Shown here: positions 44,341 to 54,714 of the stretch, piece after piece
How the letters are laid out: each line of letters begins with the position of its first letter
Position numbering within the stretch: the first letter of the stretch is position 1
Origin: Penaeus vannamei
Lineage: Eukaryota > Arthropoda > Malacostraca > Decapoda > Penaeidae
Length of the DNA stretch: 64,000 nt
Direction: 5' to 3'
Assembly: GCF_042767895.1 (NCBI RefSeq)
Contig: NC_091590.1
Location: 1,198,052-1,262,051, forward strand
Position numbers and translations under genes: made by a program
The notes under the pieces: model-generated
The model's database searches: none
What the model saw: the letters and a program-made list of their open reading frames with translations, nothing else
Told to the model about the DNA's origin: nothing

Positions 44341-46740
44341 GGACCCCTCACGCCGCCTCCAGCAGCAGAAGGACCCCTCACGCCGCCTCCAGCAGCAGAA
44401 GGACCCCTCACGCCGCCTCCAGCAGCAGAAGGACCCCTCACGCCGCCATCAGTAGCAGAAGGACCTCTCACGCCGCCATCAGTAGCAGAAGGACCTCTCA
44501 CGCCGCCATCAGTAGCAGAAGGACCTCTCACGCCGCCATCAGTAGCAGAAGGACCTCTCACGCCGCCATCAGTAGCAGAAGGACCTCTCACGCCGCCATC
44601 AGTAGCAGAAGGACCTCTCACGCCGCCATCAGTAGCAGAAGGACCTCTCACGCCGCCATCAGTAGCAGAAGGACCTCTCACGCCGCCATCAGTAGCAGAA
44701 GGACCTCTCACGCCGCCATCAGTAGCAGAAGGACCTCTCACGCCGCCATCAGTAGCAGAAGGACCTCTCACGCCGCCATCAGTAGCAGAAGGACCTCTCA
44801 CGCCGCCATCAGTAGCAGAAGGACCTCTCACGCCGCCATCAGTAGCAGAAGGACCTCTCACGCCGCCATCAGTAGCAGAAGGACCTCTCACGCCGCCATC
44901 AGTAGCAGAAGGACCTCTCACGCCGCCATCAGTAGCAGAAGGACCTCTCACGCCGCCATCAGTAGCAGAAGGACCTCTCACGCCGCCATCAGTAGCAGAA
45001 GGACCTCTCACGCCGCCAACAGCAGCAGAAGGACCTCTCACGCCGCCAACAGCAGCAGAAGGACCTCTCACGCCGCCAACAGCAGCAGAAGGACCTCTCA
45101 CGCCGCCAACAGCAGCAGAAGGACCTCTCACGCCGCCAACAGCAGCAGAAGGACCTCTCACGCCGCCAACAGCAGCAGAAGGACCTCTCACGCCGCCAAC
45201 AGCAGCAGAAGGACCTCTCACGCCGCCAACAGCAGCAGAAGGACCTCTCACGCCGCCAACAGCAGCAGAAGGACCTCTCACGCCGCCACCAGCAGCAGAA
45301 GGACCTCTCACGCCGCCAACAGCAGCAGAAGGACCTCTCACGCCGCCAACAGCAGCAGAAGGACCTCTCACGCCGCCAACAGCAGCAGAAGGACCTCTCA
45401 CGCCGCCAACAGCAGCAGAAGGACCTCTCACGCCGCCAACAGCAGCAGAAGGACCTCTCACGCCGCCACCAGCAATGGAAGGACCTCTCACGCCGCCAAC
45501 AGCAGTGGAAGGACCTCTCACGCCGCCACCAGCAGTGGAAGGACCTCTCACGCCGCCACCAGCAGTGGAAGGACCTCTCACGCCGCCACCAGCAGTGGAA
45601 GGACCTCTCACGCCGCCACCAGCAGTGGAAGGACCTCTCACGCCGCCACCAGCAGTGGAAGGACCTCTCACGCCGCCACCAGCAGTGGAAGGACCTCTCA
45701 CGCCGCCACCAGCAGTGGAAGGACCTCTCACGCCGCCACCAGCAGTGGAAGGACATCTCACGCCGCCACCAGCAGTGGAAGGACATCTCACGCCGCCAAC
45801 AGCAGTGGAAGGACATCTCACGCCGCCACCAGCAGTGGAAGGACCTCTCACGCCGCCACCAGCAGTGGAAGGACCTCTCACGCCGCCACCAGCAGTGGAA
45901 GGACCTCTCACGCCGCCACCAGCAGTGGAAGGACCTCTCACGCCGCCACCAGCAGTGGAAGGACCTCTCACGCCGCCACCAGCAGTGGAAGGACCTCTCA
46001 CGCCGCCACCAGCAGTGGAAGGACCTCTCACGCCGCCACCAGCAGTGGAAGGACCTCTCACGCCGCCACCAGCAGTGGAAGGACCTCTCACGCCGCCACC
46101 AGCAGTGGAAGGACCTCTCACGCCGCCACCAGCAGTGGAAGGACCTCTCACGCCGCCACCAGCAGTGGAAGGACCTCTCACGCCGCCACCAGCAGTGGAA
46201 GGACCTCTCACGCCGCCACCAGCAGTGGAAGGACCTCTCACGCCGCCACCAGCAGTGGAAGGACCTCTCACGCCGCCACCAGCAGTGGAAGGACCCCTCA
46301 CGCCGCCACCAGCAGTGGAAGGACCCCTCACGCCGCCACCAGCAGTGGAAGGACCCCTCACGCCGCCACCAGCAGTGGAAGGACCTCTCACGCCGCCACC
46401 AGCAGTGGAAGGACCTCTCACGCCGCCACCAGCAGCAGAAGGACCCCTCACGCCGCCACCAGCAGTGGAAGGACCTCTCACGCCGCCACCAGCAGTGGAA
46501 GGACCTCTCACGCCGCCACCAGCAGTGGAAGGACCTCTCACGCCGCCACCAGCAGTGGAAGGACCTCTCACGCCGCCACCAGCAGTGGAAGGACCTCTCA
46601 CGCCGCCACCAGCAGTGGAAGGACCTCTCACGCCGCCACCAGCAGTGGAAGGACCTCTCACGCCGCCACCAGCAGCAGAAGGACCCCTCACGCCGCCACC
46701 AGCAGTGGAAGGACCCCTCACGCCGCCACCAGCAGCAGGA
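44341..46740 (+). repeat. 30-bp minisatellite, 80 units, no indels
   Basis: Forty consecutive 60-base lines hold exactly two units each, so the array is 2,400 bases and about 80 units in constant phase. In one frame the unit encodes [10 protein letters not shown]. Variants are ordered in blocks: 3 PAAE units, 19 SVAE units (44431-45000), 15 mostly TAAE units (45001-45450), one PAME, then mostly PAVE to the end. Block ordering indicates local homogenisation by slippage or unequal exchange. It lies 3' of the transposase stop and inside the piggyBac. Long ORFs here (899 codons plus, 850 minus) are by-products of a unit that lacks stops in most frames. Confidence 0.97.
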
Positions 46741-47252
46741 CCCCTCACGCGGCCACCAGCAGCAGAAGGATCTCTCACGCTCCCTTTAGTAGGAACAGGC
46801 TACCTCTGCCCCTTCCAATAGTAGTTCAATAAAAAACGAAAACAAACAAAAATCTATGGTTTCCATCTCCATATTCCATAGTCTGAAACCATGAGTTTTG
46901 ACAAGCTATAAAGCCATAATTGATGTTCATATCTTTCAGAGAAACATTATTTTCAAGAATATGAACTCTGAATTACAAGATGAACATAAAAAATTACTAA
47001 AAAACAAAGCCAGTTTGCATCCACACTTCTCCAAAGTTGTCCTTTTGAACAATAACAATAACAGAATTACAATAACAAAATAATTTCTGAAATTATTCTG
47101 AAATGCATGGACAAAATGACCTGAAAACAGCCGCTCTGCGTGAGCTAAACCCGCCCGCGCCGGAGCAGCATCCCGGCACCGCGCGTTAGGCCTAGGCTGA
47201 TATGCCCGGTCAGGCCGGTCCCGCGGTAGATGCGGGACCCGGCGCATTTGGG
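46741..47252 (+). other. piggyBac 3' region and right end
   Basis: The degenerate end of the minisatellite is followed by AATAAA (about 46828), a possible polyadenylation signal, then AT-rich sequence. From about 47130 it is CG-rich terminal sequence with the GGTCCCGC hairpin and right terminus. No gene. Confidence 0.6.
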
Positions 47253-47450
47253 TTAATCCTTCACCCCAACCCTTCCATTCCCAGGCGTTACCGAGAGGCA
47301 CTTCACAGCCTGCTCAGGGAGGATGTCACCATTTTGCCTTCTGACAGGCCTAGGACCTGTTAGATGACGCCTCCACCTATGCCCCCCTGACCAGTGACCC
47401 TTGGGAATGAATTGCTGCTACCTTCCACCATCGTCTAAGAGAGTTGATGG

Positions 47451-49674
47451 ACAAGACCGATGGAGGGGAGAGATGTAGAGCACCTCACAAAGCCTGTGCC
47501 TACAGCTGTATCATAATAAACAGACAAGGTGTAGTAGATAGCTTTACATATCAAGGTGCTGACGCTGCCACGCATTTTGTTGAGAATCTGTCAAACAAAT
47601 GGGTGGACATGAAACTTTTAAGAAGACCAAAAGTGTGAGCTGTGCAACCAAAAATTCCCCACAAAAATACAGACACCACGACCATACTAAAGATCGGATG
47701 AACTATATTGGTGCTTATTACGCTCACTGTAAGCTCCAGATGAAAAATCACAGCACAACAATCCCCTGTCTGGCTCTATCACTTCCCTCGGACTGATTCT
47801 GAAAGAAATGCAAGCTAACACAAAAATAAACATTCTTGTGAAACAAGGGCTTCGATATTACTCTAAAATTCCTCGATAGCTTGGCTTTTATTAACACAGG
47901 TCTGAGCTCTCTCGCCAAAACTGATAATGAAAGCAACTGCTCACTCACGTACTCCAAACATATCTTACGCCATTTGTCAGACAAAGCCCAGTCATTGCTT
48001 CTAATGGGAAAGGGTATTTTTCCGTATGAGTTCTTGGATGACCTGAAAAAGCTCAAAGACACCAGCCTCCCTCCCAACGAAAAGATTTATAGCTCCCTCA
48101 CAGGTGAGACGGTTACAGAGGAGTATGCTCATTCACTAAAAGTCTCGAATGCAGCCGGGTGTTGTACTTTAGGTGATTATTTAGACTGCTACCTGAGGAC
48201 GGATGTGGGTTTGCTAGCCGATGTGATTACGTAGTGGAGGTCTATGCTTGCTGAAAAGTACGATCTGGATATAGTTAACTATGTCTTCCCGGGTATGCAA
48301 GTGACGCATTCCTAAAAATGACAAAAACAAACCTTGAGCTTATATCCGATCCAGAATTAGCCCGCAAAATTGAGCAATCTGTGAGAGGACTGACGACATG
48401 TGTTCGCCTTCTCACGGTAGCAAAGAACTCCCTTGTTAATCCGCGTCATGACCCGCAAAAGGAAAGTAGCACCTACATACTCTACCTTAATTTCAACAGC
48501 TTGTATGCCACATTAATGTCCGAGAAACTTCCATATGGTAATATTCGGAACTTACCGCCCTGTGAAAAGGCCGGCGAAAGCGGTGATATCGGGCACTGGA
48601 TAGTGGCTGATCTCAGAGTTCCACCCGAAGTTGCAAGGAAGACAGACGAGTTGCTCCTCCTTATTCATCACATGAACATAAGAAATCAGGACATATCCCC
48701 ATATAACAAGCAACTCCTAGCATCGAAGAACAGACGTTTACCACGCAAAAAACAAGAGCTTGTGGCTTCACATCTTCCACAGAAGGACCATCTCATTTTA
48801 CTGAAACATCTGCAGCTTTTAATTGACTTGAGGGTGGAGGTGGAGCGAGTAAGTGATGTGTACAATTTCTCCCAACGTGAATTCTTATCGCCTTTTATTC
48901 ACGAAAATATTCAGGCGCGCAGGGAAGCCACCGATAAAGCAGTTGTGCTTCAAGACGCTTTCAAACAGTGTCTTTGGACGGTGTATAATGAACCCTCTAA
49001 AAAGACGAACATGCTAGCATGGCGTGCAATGCTTATTCATTTCTCAAAAAGATTCGAAGCCCATTTTTCAAAAGATTCATCCCCTTAGCTCCTTAGAGAG
49101 TGATAACCATTTCAAGGGTAAAAACTTAGTACGGCTCATCCACAGTATATTGGATTTATCATCTTGGAGCTGGCTAAATTGAAGTTGTAGAATTTTTATG
49201 ATAAAGTTTTAAAGGCTCACTACGGAGATCGGGTGCAGATCTGCTTCTCCGACAGATGACATTTATGTCTCCTTTGAAAGAGTGGATAGACACTTCTAAT
49301 TTTAGCCATGACCATCCATTATACAACCAGTCTGTTAAGGGCAACCTTGGATTATCAAATTCTGAAACGGGAGATTCCGATAAGAGGCATTATGCCTAAA
49401 GCCCAAGATGTATTCCTTGCCCCAAAATAACGATCAAACATCCACAGGTGCAAAGGGAATTTGACGGTCTGAGAAGAGGAAGCTAAAACACGACAATTTC
49501 CGTCGCATTCTTCATGAAAAAGAAGTGCATTTCTTTAAACAGGTGAGCATTACCAACGTCGGAGGTGAAATGATGACCACGCCAATGAAAAAGCGCGGGC
49601 TGTCATTATACGATGATAAACGTTGGTATGTAAATGCATACAAATCGCTAGCATATGATCATCCGGACATTTAA
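47451..49674 (+). pseudogene. Family B DNA polymerase (Polinton/virus type), copy 3
   Basis: A polymerase of the protein-primed B family used by Polintons, adintoviruses and linear plasmids to copy their own DNA. In order: HKACAYSCIIINRQGVVDSF (about 47489), exonuclease-side region, YLRTDVGLLADVI (about 48190-48231, third exonuclease motif), SVRGLTTCVRLLTVAKN, palm motif A YILYLNFNSLYATLM (about 48477-48521; Asp of DFNSLY reads Asn here), a long insert with LPRKKQELVASHLPQK, IQARREATDKA, a frameshifted motif B (SVFGR region, about 48960-49000), and the C-terminal YDDKRWYVNAYKSLAYDHP ending at a stop at 49672-49674. Motif C is lost to a deletion near 49245. Multiple frameshifts; the best open part is 48318-49088. 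It is joined upstream to Penelope B and followed by a GGA array. Confidence 0.85.
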
Positions 49675-49679
49675 CACCT

Positions 49680-50560
49680 TCCCGAAGCAGCGGAGAGCGG
49701 AGAGGGGGAGGAGGAAGAGGGGGAGGAGGAAGTGTGGGGAGAATTCGTGTGCAATGTGGCAACACATGCGAGCGAGAGCGAGAAGGGAGAGGGGGGAGAG
49801 GAGGGGGGAGGAGGGGGGGGAGGGAGAGGAGGAGGAGGGAGAGGAGGGGGGGGAGGGAGAGGGAGGAGAGGAAGAGGAGGAGGTGGTGGAGGGAGAGGAG
49901 GAGGAGGGGGAGGGGGAAGGGGAAGAGGAGGAGGAGGGAGAGGAGGAGTGAGGAGTGAGAGGAGGAGTGAGAGGAGGAAGGAGGAGGAGTGAGAGGAGGA
50001 AGGAGGAGGAGTGAGAGGAGGGAGGAGGAAGGAGGAGGAGTGAGAGGAGGGAGGAGGAAGGAGGAGGAGTGAGAGGAGGGAGGAGGAAGGAGGAGGAGTG
50101 AGAGGAGGGAGGAGGAAGGAGGAGGAGTGAGAGGAGGGAGGAGGAAGGAGGAGGAGTGAGAGGAGGGAGGAGGAAGGAGGAGGAGTGAGAGGAGGGAGGA
50201 GGAAGGAGGAGGAGTGAGAGGAGGAAGGAGGAGGAGTGAGAGGAGGAAGGAGGAGGAGTGAGAGGAGGAAGGAGGAGGAGGGAGAGGAGGAAGGAGAGGA
50301 GGGAGAGGAGGAAGGAGAGGAGGGATAGGAGGAGGGAGAGGAGAGAATAGGAGGAGGGAGAGGAGGGAGAGGAGAGAATAGGAGGAGGGAGAGGAAAGAA
50401 TAGGAGGAGGGAGAGGAGAGAATAGGAGGAGGGAGAGGAGAGAATCGGAGGAGGGAGGGAGGGAGGGAGGGAGGGAGGGAGGGAGGGAGGGAGGGAGGGA
50501 GAGAGGGAGGAGGAGGAGGGAGAGGAGGAAGAGGGAGAAGAAGGAGGAGGAGGAGGAGGA
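49680..50560. repeat. GGA/GGGA-rich purine array between polymerase and ATPase
   Basis: Almost pure purine on the plus strand: (GGA)n, (GAGTGAGAGGAGGAAG)n higher-order units at 49940-50280, (AATAGGAGG) units to 50450 and (GGGA)n at 50455-50500. A non-repetitive island GTGTGGGGAGAATTCGTGTG (about 49732) recurs in the homologous array at 57034, 57456 and 57552. Long ORFs on either strand are low-complexity shadows. Triplex-forming (H-DNA) potential is high. Confidence 0.95.
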
Positions 50561-50564
50561 GACC

Positions 50565-50798
50565 ATGGCAGCAACAAGGAAGGAAAGATTAAACCATCTA
50601 TGGAGAAAACGAGAGTATCTCCATCACCTCCACTTTCCGTCTGATGTACACAACAAAAACACCAGGAGGCAACGATCTGGTAATTCAAGACCACGAAAGC
50701 GCAGAAAAACACAAATTGGGAACCCCTTCATCGAGGAAGCAGAGGAATATAGTGATAATGACTTATTTAAAACGGTTATACTTATTGCATGTACATAA
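50565..50798 (+). CDS. Small basic ORF upstream of packaging ATPase
   Basis: Seventy-seven codons from an ATG in good context (GACCATGG) directly after the purine array. It opens MAATRKERLNHLWRKREYL, has a basic patch with PRKRRK, and then an acidic IEEAEEYSDND. The homologue at 57643 starts identically but has a TGA after about 33 codons and a one-base insertion in the PRKRRK run. Position before the ATPase and the basic/acidic layout suggest a small nucleic-acid-binding or nuclear protein of the same element. No family recognised. Confidence 0.4.
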   Translation: MAATRKERLNHLWRKREYLHHLHFPSDVHNKNTRRQRSGNSRPRKRRKTQIGNPFIEEAEEYSDNDLFKTVILIACT

Positions 50799-50859
50799 TA
50801 TTTTTTTGTATATAGTCAATAAAATAGGTGGTGTGTAAAGTGTCATTTTTATATGTATT

Positions 50860-51400
50860 CTTCAACATGTTGCACAGTACTCCATATTCCTGTTTTAAGG
50901 AGAACTTGGGTCTCTGCTCAGAATAATAACTGCAGGAGTCACTAATTCGGGAAAGACGCATCTCACCACAAAAATTGTTGTGCACTATCAGAAACAGTTT
51001 GATTGTATAATTGTATGTGGGAGTGAATCTCATCCGTTGAAAAAGGAAACCTCTTTATCTGACAAACTTCTTGTTAATAAAGACATTATAGATCCCATCC
51101 ATCATAAGACAAAACCGAATGACCGCATATAATATATATACTGGATGATTGCTTTATAGAAGCGGCTAACAATGACATTGTAGATAAAATCTTTACAAAG
51201 GGACGACACGAAAACATCTCTTGTACTACTCTTTCAAAATGTATTTATGAAAGGGAAGCACAGCCGCAACATTTCACTAAATCTCTCTCATTTTATTTTG
51301 CTAAAACAGAGGGATCTCGTTACAATGTTTCGGTTGACAGTTATATGTTAAGAGTGAAGCCAAGCGATTTTTGTTGATCAACCTATAATAAAGATGTTTT
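50860..51400 (+). pseudogene. A32/FtsK-like DNA packaging ATPase, copy 1
   Basis: Genome-packaging ATPase of Polintons and related dsDNA viruses, which drives DNA into capsids. The Walker A GVTNSGKT is at 50935-50958. IVVHYQKQFDCIIVCGSES and ETSLSDKLLVNKDIIDPIHH follow. After an in-frame TAA near 51130 the Walker B region ILDDCFIEAANNDIV and FTKGRHENIS (about 51200) are readable in another frame. The C-terminal FTKSLSFYFAKT text (about 51280-51310) is shifted again. At least two frameshifts. It lies about 300 bases after the purine array and upstream of the Cys-rich mini-ORF. Confidence 0.75.
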
Positions 51401-51479
51401 TTCTTTGGCTTAGTTACGGTCTCGTCTTGCCGCCGTGCGGAATAATAGAGATACGGATTGCGGTATTATCATTGTTATT

Positions 51480-51660
51480 CATATCATCAATCATGAATCA
51501 ATACAAGACGCCATTAACGTCTTGTGTGGGCGGGGTAAGCGATACGTCTTCCCGGTCGAATAGATTTTTGTATAGAAATTTCAAAATGCCTCGGTGTGAA
51601 AGGTTGTTTTGTAACGAATCACTCAGTAAAAAGGAATGCGAGTTTATGATTTGCAGATAA
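51480..51660 (+). CDS. Cys-rich mini-ORF downstream of ATPase
   Basis: The open frame ends MPRCERLFCNESLSKKECEF and then MICR with a TAA at 51658-51660. The in-frame ATG at 51586 gives only 24 codons, with four Cys spaced so that a zinc knuckle is conceivable. In the homologue at 58550-58731 the Cys are kept and one more is gained near the end, but the ATG is GTG. In the Penelope-linked copies only the MPRC start survives. It could also be the C-terminus of an upstream exon, because the frame continues upstream to about 51394. Confidence 0.3.
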
Positions 51661-51684
51661 TTAAGCCCAGACCTCACCCCTTCA

Positions 51685-51789
51685 CCCCCCCCCCCCCCCC
51701 CGTGTTTTTTCGGCGCTGGGATTGGCGGGATGATCTACTGGTTCTCAGATATTGTATAAAAGGCGTTCGATTATGAAGGCTGATTCAGT
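51685..51789 (+). promoter_or_regulatory. Core promoter of SIM-like gene, copy D
   Basis: A C17 run (51685-51701), an inverted CCAAT in GGGATTGGCGGG (about 51718), TATAAAAG at 51755-51762 and TCAGT at 51785-51789. The initiator A (51787) is 32 bases from the TATA start, matching arthropod core promoter geometry. The ATG of exon 1 is at 51811. The homologous site in copies A-C has lost the TATA. Confidence 0.6.
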
Positions 51790-51810
51790 GCTTTTCTTAA
51801 GCATACCAAG

Positions 51811-52651
51811 ATGAACTCAACCTTTGTGAAGAATACCTCGCTGCCAGGTAAAACATTTGAGTTATTCACTTAAAAACTCGGTGTTTGACTTGTACTATGA
51901 CTGAACATTTCCGACATTTTGTGCGAATTTGTTTTTTAGATGAAGGGGAATTCATCGGTGTTTTAAATTTAAAGGGGTTGCTGTTGGAAGTACTATAGCA
52001 ATTTTTCATTGAGATGGATCTATTAACGAATTCACCTTTTACAAAGGTGAGTCTCTGAAAACCTGAACTTTATCAGACATCCATTTTTATTAGTATAGTG
52101 TTGCCATTGTAAATCCCGGTGTGTTAATGTGTTACTTTCTGTCGCAGCTTTTGAGGACGGTGCCGTTGCCTGCGTTATTGTCTTGCATAAACAGTGTGCG
52201 GTCGCAATCGGCATTATCCCCGAGAAAAAGAAGGGTACACGGATCGTCATTCTCTCCGGTGGAAGCCAGCACCTCCCGGATGGCAGCGGAGAGAGCTGGC
52301 ACTTTCGTGGAACCTGAGGAGACAACAGACACGTCATTACCCGTGTGTCATGGTGTGTCGCCCTGTTGCATACCCCCTGCGAGGGTCGAGCCCTGCTCTC
52401 GCGTCGTTTTGCCTGCCGTGAGCCCCACCTCGCCTGCATACCATCCCGCGGGAAATAGCGAAGCTATTCCACTCGTGGACATTTCGAGCGATGATGAAGA
52501 AGAGATTGGGGAGGCTGCGGAAGGATGTTCCCCTCCTGTATCGCCGTCTCTTTCAGATGAGAGCCCACTCGTAGAAATTTCGAGTGGCGATTCTATCCAA
52601 ATTATATCCCCTTGCGCATCGCTCACTCTGAATTTGGGTCTAACAAAATAA
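51811..52651 (+). CDS. Spliced NLS/SIM-like gene, copy D
   Basis: Exon 1 51811-51847 (donor CCAG/GTAAAA), exon 2 51940-52046 (acceptor GTTTTTTAG, donor AAAG/GTGAGT), exon 3 52148-52651 (acceptor CTGTCGCAG). Intron 2 is 101 bases, twice the length in copies B and C. Exon 3 encodes PRKRRV, PLVDISSDDEEEIG, PLVEISSGDSIQII and LNLGLTK. In the frame that matches exon 3, exon 2 has TGA where copies C and 39945 have Trp (FHW), and exon 3 has a one-base loss near 52200. A clean full protein therefore cannot be read, although the C-terminal ~145 codons are open. It lies just downstream of the ATPase. Confidence 0.5.
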
Positions 52652-53590
52652 GCCTGATGAGCACGATCTATCGCAAGTGACAGATCTATCCTTCTGGGGG
52701 TCCCCAGAATAATGTGTGTTGCACTAATTTCTAAGAATGTATTAATATTTTTCTTTGTATGTTAATAAAAGTAAAGTCATATTGACTGCATCGAATTTTA
52801 TATTCCTTTCTGCTGAACTCTATGCTTATAAACAACGTGCTTTTCGATTGTTGGGAACAAACTGAATATCTGATTAATTAGTCTGTACCTGACTGCTGAG
52901 GGGATAACTATTATTGAGATGTTTTAAAGTAATGTAAGCCATCCTGCATGTTCAAACATGACGAATAGATGCAGTTATTGATTTTATTAATGTGGTCGTT
53001 CGCTGACCTGACTCACATCGGTAATTACTTATTTTGGCACGTGACCTGGAGGGCGGTGGGAATGAAGGGGTGGGGACTTGGGGTGGTTGGGGAGGGGGGG
53101 GGGACACCCGTTTGGTGTGCGTATTCCTCACCAGTCACGGTTATTGATTTCCCGTAATCGATTATGATAATTCCGGAAGTCATTAGGTCACTTCCTGTTA
53201 TGACACGTCAGGTATGTCCATAACAGGATAGGAGGATAGCCATAGGGGCCTAACTCAAAATATGTCTGACGGAAGACCATCTATCACTGGCGATAGTTCT
53301 ATCCTTTTGGGGGTCTATAGTATGGTTTGTGTGCATGTGCATGTGAGTGTTACATTATTTTAAAAGAATGTATTATTGATATTTTTCTTGTATGCGAATA
53401 CAAATAAAGACAATGAGTACAACGAATTTTATAATCCTTTCCATTGAATTTCTATGCTTATAAACGAAGTGTTTTTTGACGATGAGCAAGCTGTAAATGT
53501 TTGATTAATTAATGTCTGTACCTGACTGCAGAGGATGACATTATTATTGAGAGGTTTTAAGGAAATGTAGGTCAAGTTACACGTTCAGAC
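52652..53590 (+). repeat. Paired direct repeats 3' of SIM-like gene, copy D
   Basis: Repeats at 52650-52962 and 53263-53595 enclose one unit of the G-rich minisatellite (53069-53103). Possible AATAAA signals lie at about 52764 and 53403. Nothing coding. Confidence 0.65.
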
Positions 53591-53841
53591 ATGGTAGAAA
53601 AACCCACAATGCACAAACTAGACTTGTTGAAGAAAGTGAGAACAGTTTCGGAATCGTCCTCGACCTCCCTTCGTTTCCGGTCTCCTGTCCTCACCTGCCC
53701 CATATTCCCGAGTGCTTCTTCTCCCTCTTACACTGCTTCCTCTCCCTTTCCTCCTCAGACCAGAAGATGGAATCTAGGATTCCGAAATTGTCTCACTTTC
53801 TTCAACAAGTCTAGTTTGTGCATTGTGGGTTTGTCTACCAC
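53591..53841. repeat. Large imperfect inverted repeat, copy 5
   Basis: Arms begin near 53592 and end near 53840. It is the start of the last repeat unit in the window. Confidence 0.8.
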
Positions 53842-53874
53842 AGCATTAACACGGTAGTTTTTTTTCCATTTATG

Positions 53875-54714
53875 ATGAACCCCACGGTTAATAGAAATAT
53901 CTTGTTCCTGTTTGCCTCCTTACCCGACTTGGTTCCTGCCTTTCGTGCTTTTGAGGCTTCTGTCATCGCCACAGCCCGATGGAAGAATCAACGTTTCCTC
54001 TCAGACTGCCTTGAGGAGCAGGTGCTCCCTTCCTCGATCTGCAATCTCCTGAAGCACTTGGATGAAGGATCTCCCTTTCCGGATTATGCTCGTTCCCTCC
54101 TTGAACGGATCCGCACTGGTAGGAGGGATGTCTAGCATGCCTACTATCGCTCGAGGGTGCGTTCTGACCTCCTGAAGGAAAGGCTTCCCGGCCACGTCTT
54201 CCAGCTCAAAGCCGACGTGGCCCACGATTCTTCCCGGTTCTTCACCACCACCCATGTCCGCTCTCTCATCCAGAAACTCTCCAACCAAACCTCCCGTACT
54301 CCCTGGTCCTGCTTCTCCCTCACCAGTGCTGTTACCAACCGTTCCTCCCTATCCTTGACCCCTCATAAACAACTCTTTGGCTTCGTTCTTTCCTTTGCTC
54401 TACGCTCTCCCCCTCTTACCTCCATTGACATTATTTCTTCCTTTGCCTGATTCATCTCCACCCATAGGAACTCCTTGCCTGATGTCTCCCTCCTTCGAGG
54501 GGTCTTCATCCCGGCTCTCGGGTTAATCCTTCACCTCAACCCTTCCATTCCCAGGCGTTACCGAGAGGCCCTTCACAGCCTGCTCAGGGAGGATGTCACC
54601 ATTTTGCATTCTGACAGAAGGCCTAGGACCTGTTAGATGGCGCCTCCACCTATGCCCCCCTGACCAGTGACCCCTGGGAATGTATTGCTGCTACCTTCCA
54701 CCATCGTCTAAAAG
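53875..54714 (+). pseudogene. Penelope-like B N-terminal ORF, copy 5
   Basis: ATG at 53875 (MNPTVNR). Open to a TAG at 54133-54135 (GRRDV, stop, HAYY). Continues in the same frame through VRSLIQKLSNQTSRTPWSCF and LFGFVLSFALRSPP. A TGA near 54448 breaks the FDHFISTHRN region. It ends TILHSD followed by RPRTC, with the RT entry motif deleted as in the other joined copies, and passes to polymerase B at about 54715. Confidence 0.75.

Larger units (their letters stand above)
41351..47256 (+). mobile_element. piggyBac-family transposon with TTAA target duplication
   Basis: TTAA at 41351-41354 and 47253-47256 bracket the element. The surrounding Penelope B sequence is continuous when the element is removed, and uninterrupted homologues at about 20290 and 54525 show the empty site with a single TTAA. 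The right end reads CCCAAATGCGCC inward on the minus strand, as piggyBac termini usually start with CCC. The left end (ATGTAAATACG) does not mirror it, so one terminus may be altered. Near the right end GGTCCCGC and GCGGGACC form a subterminal hairpin (about 47217-47239). Contents: G-rich direct repeats, promoter, decayed transposase, minisatellite. Confidence 0.9.

Noticed and set aside
49550..50712. Long minus-strand Ser/Leu/Pro-rich ORFs over the purine array (also 56592-57777)
   Set aside because: They are translations of (TCC)n-type repeat, open in several frames at once, with no matching protein feature outside the repeat.
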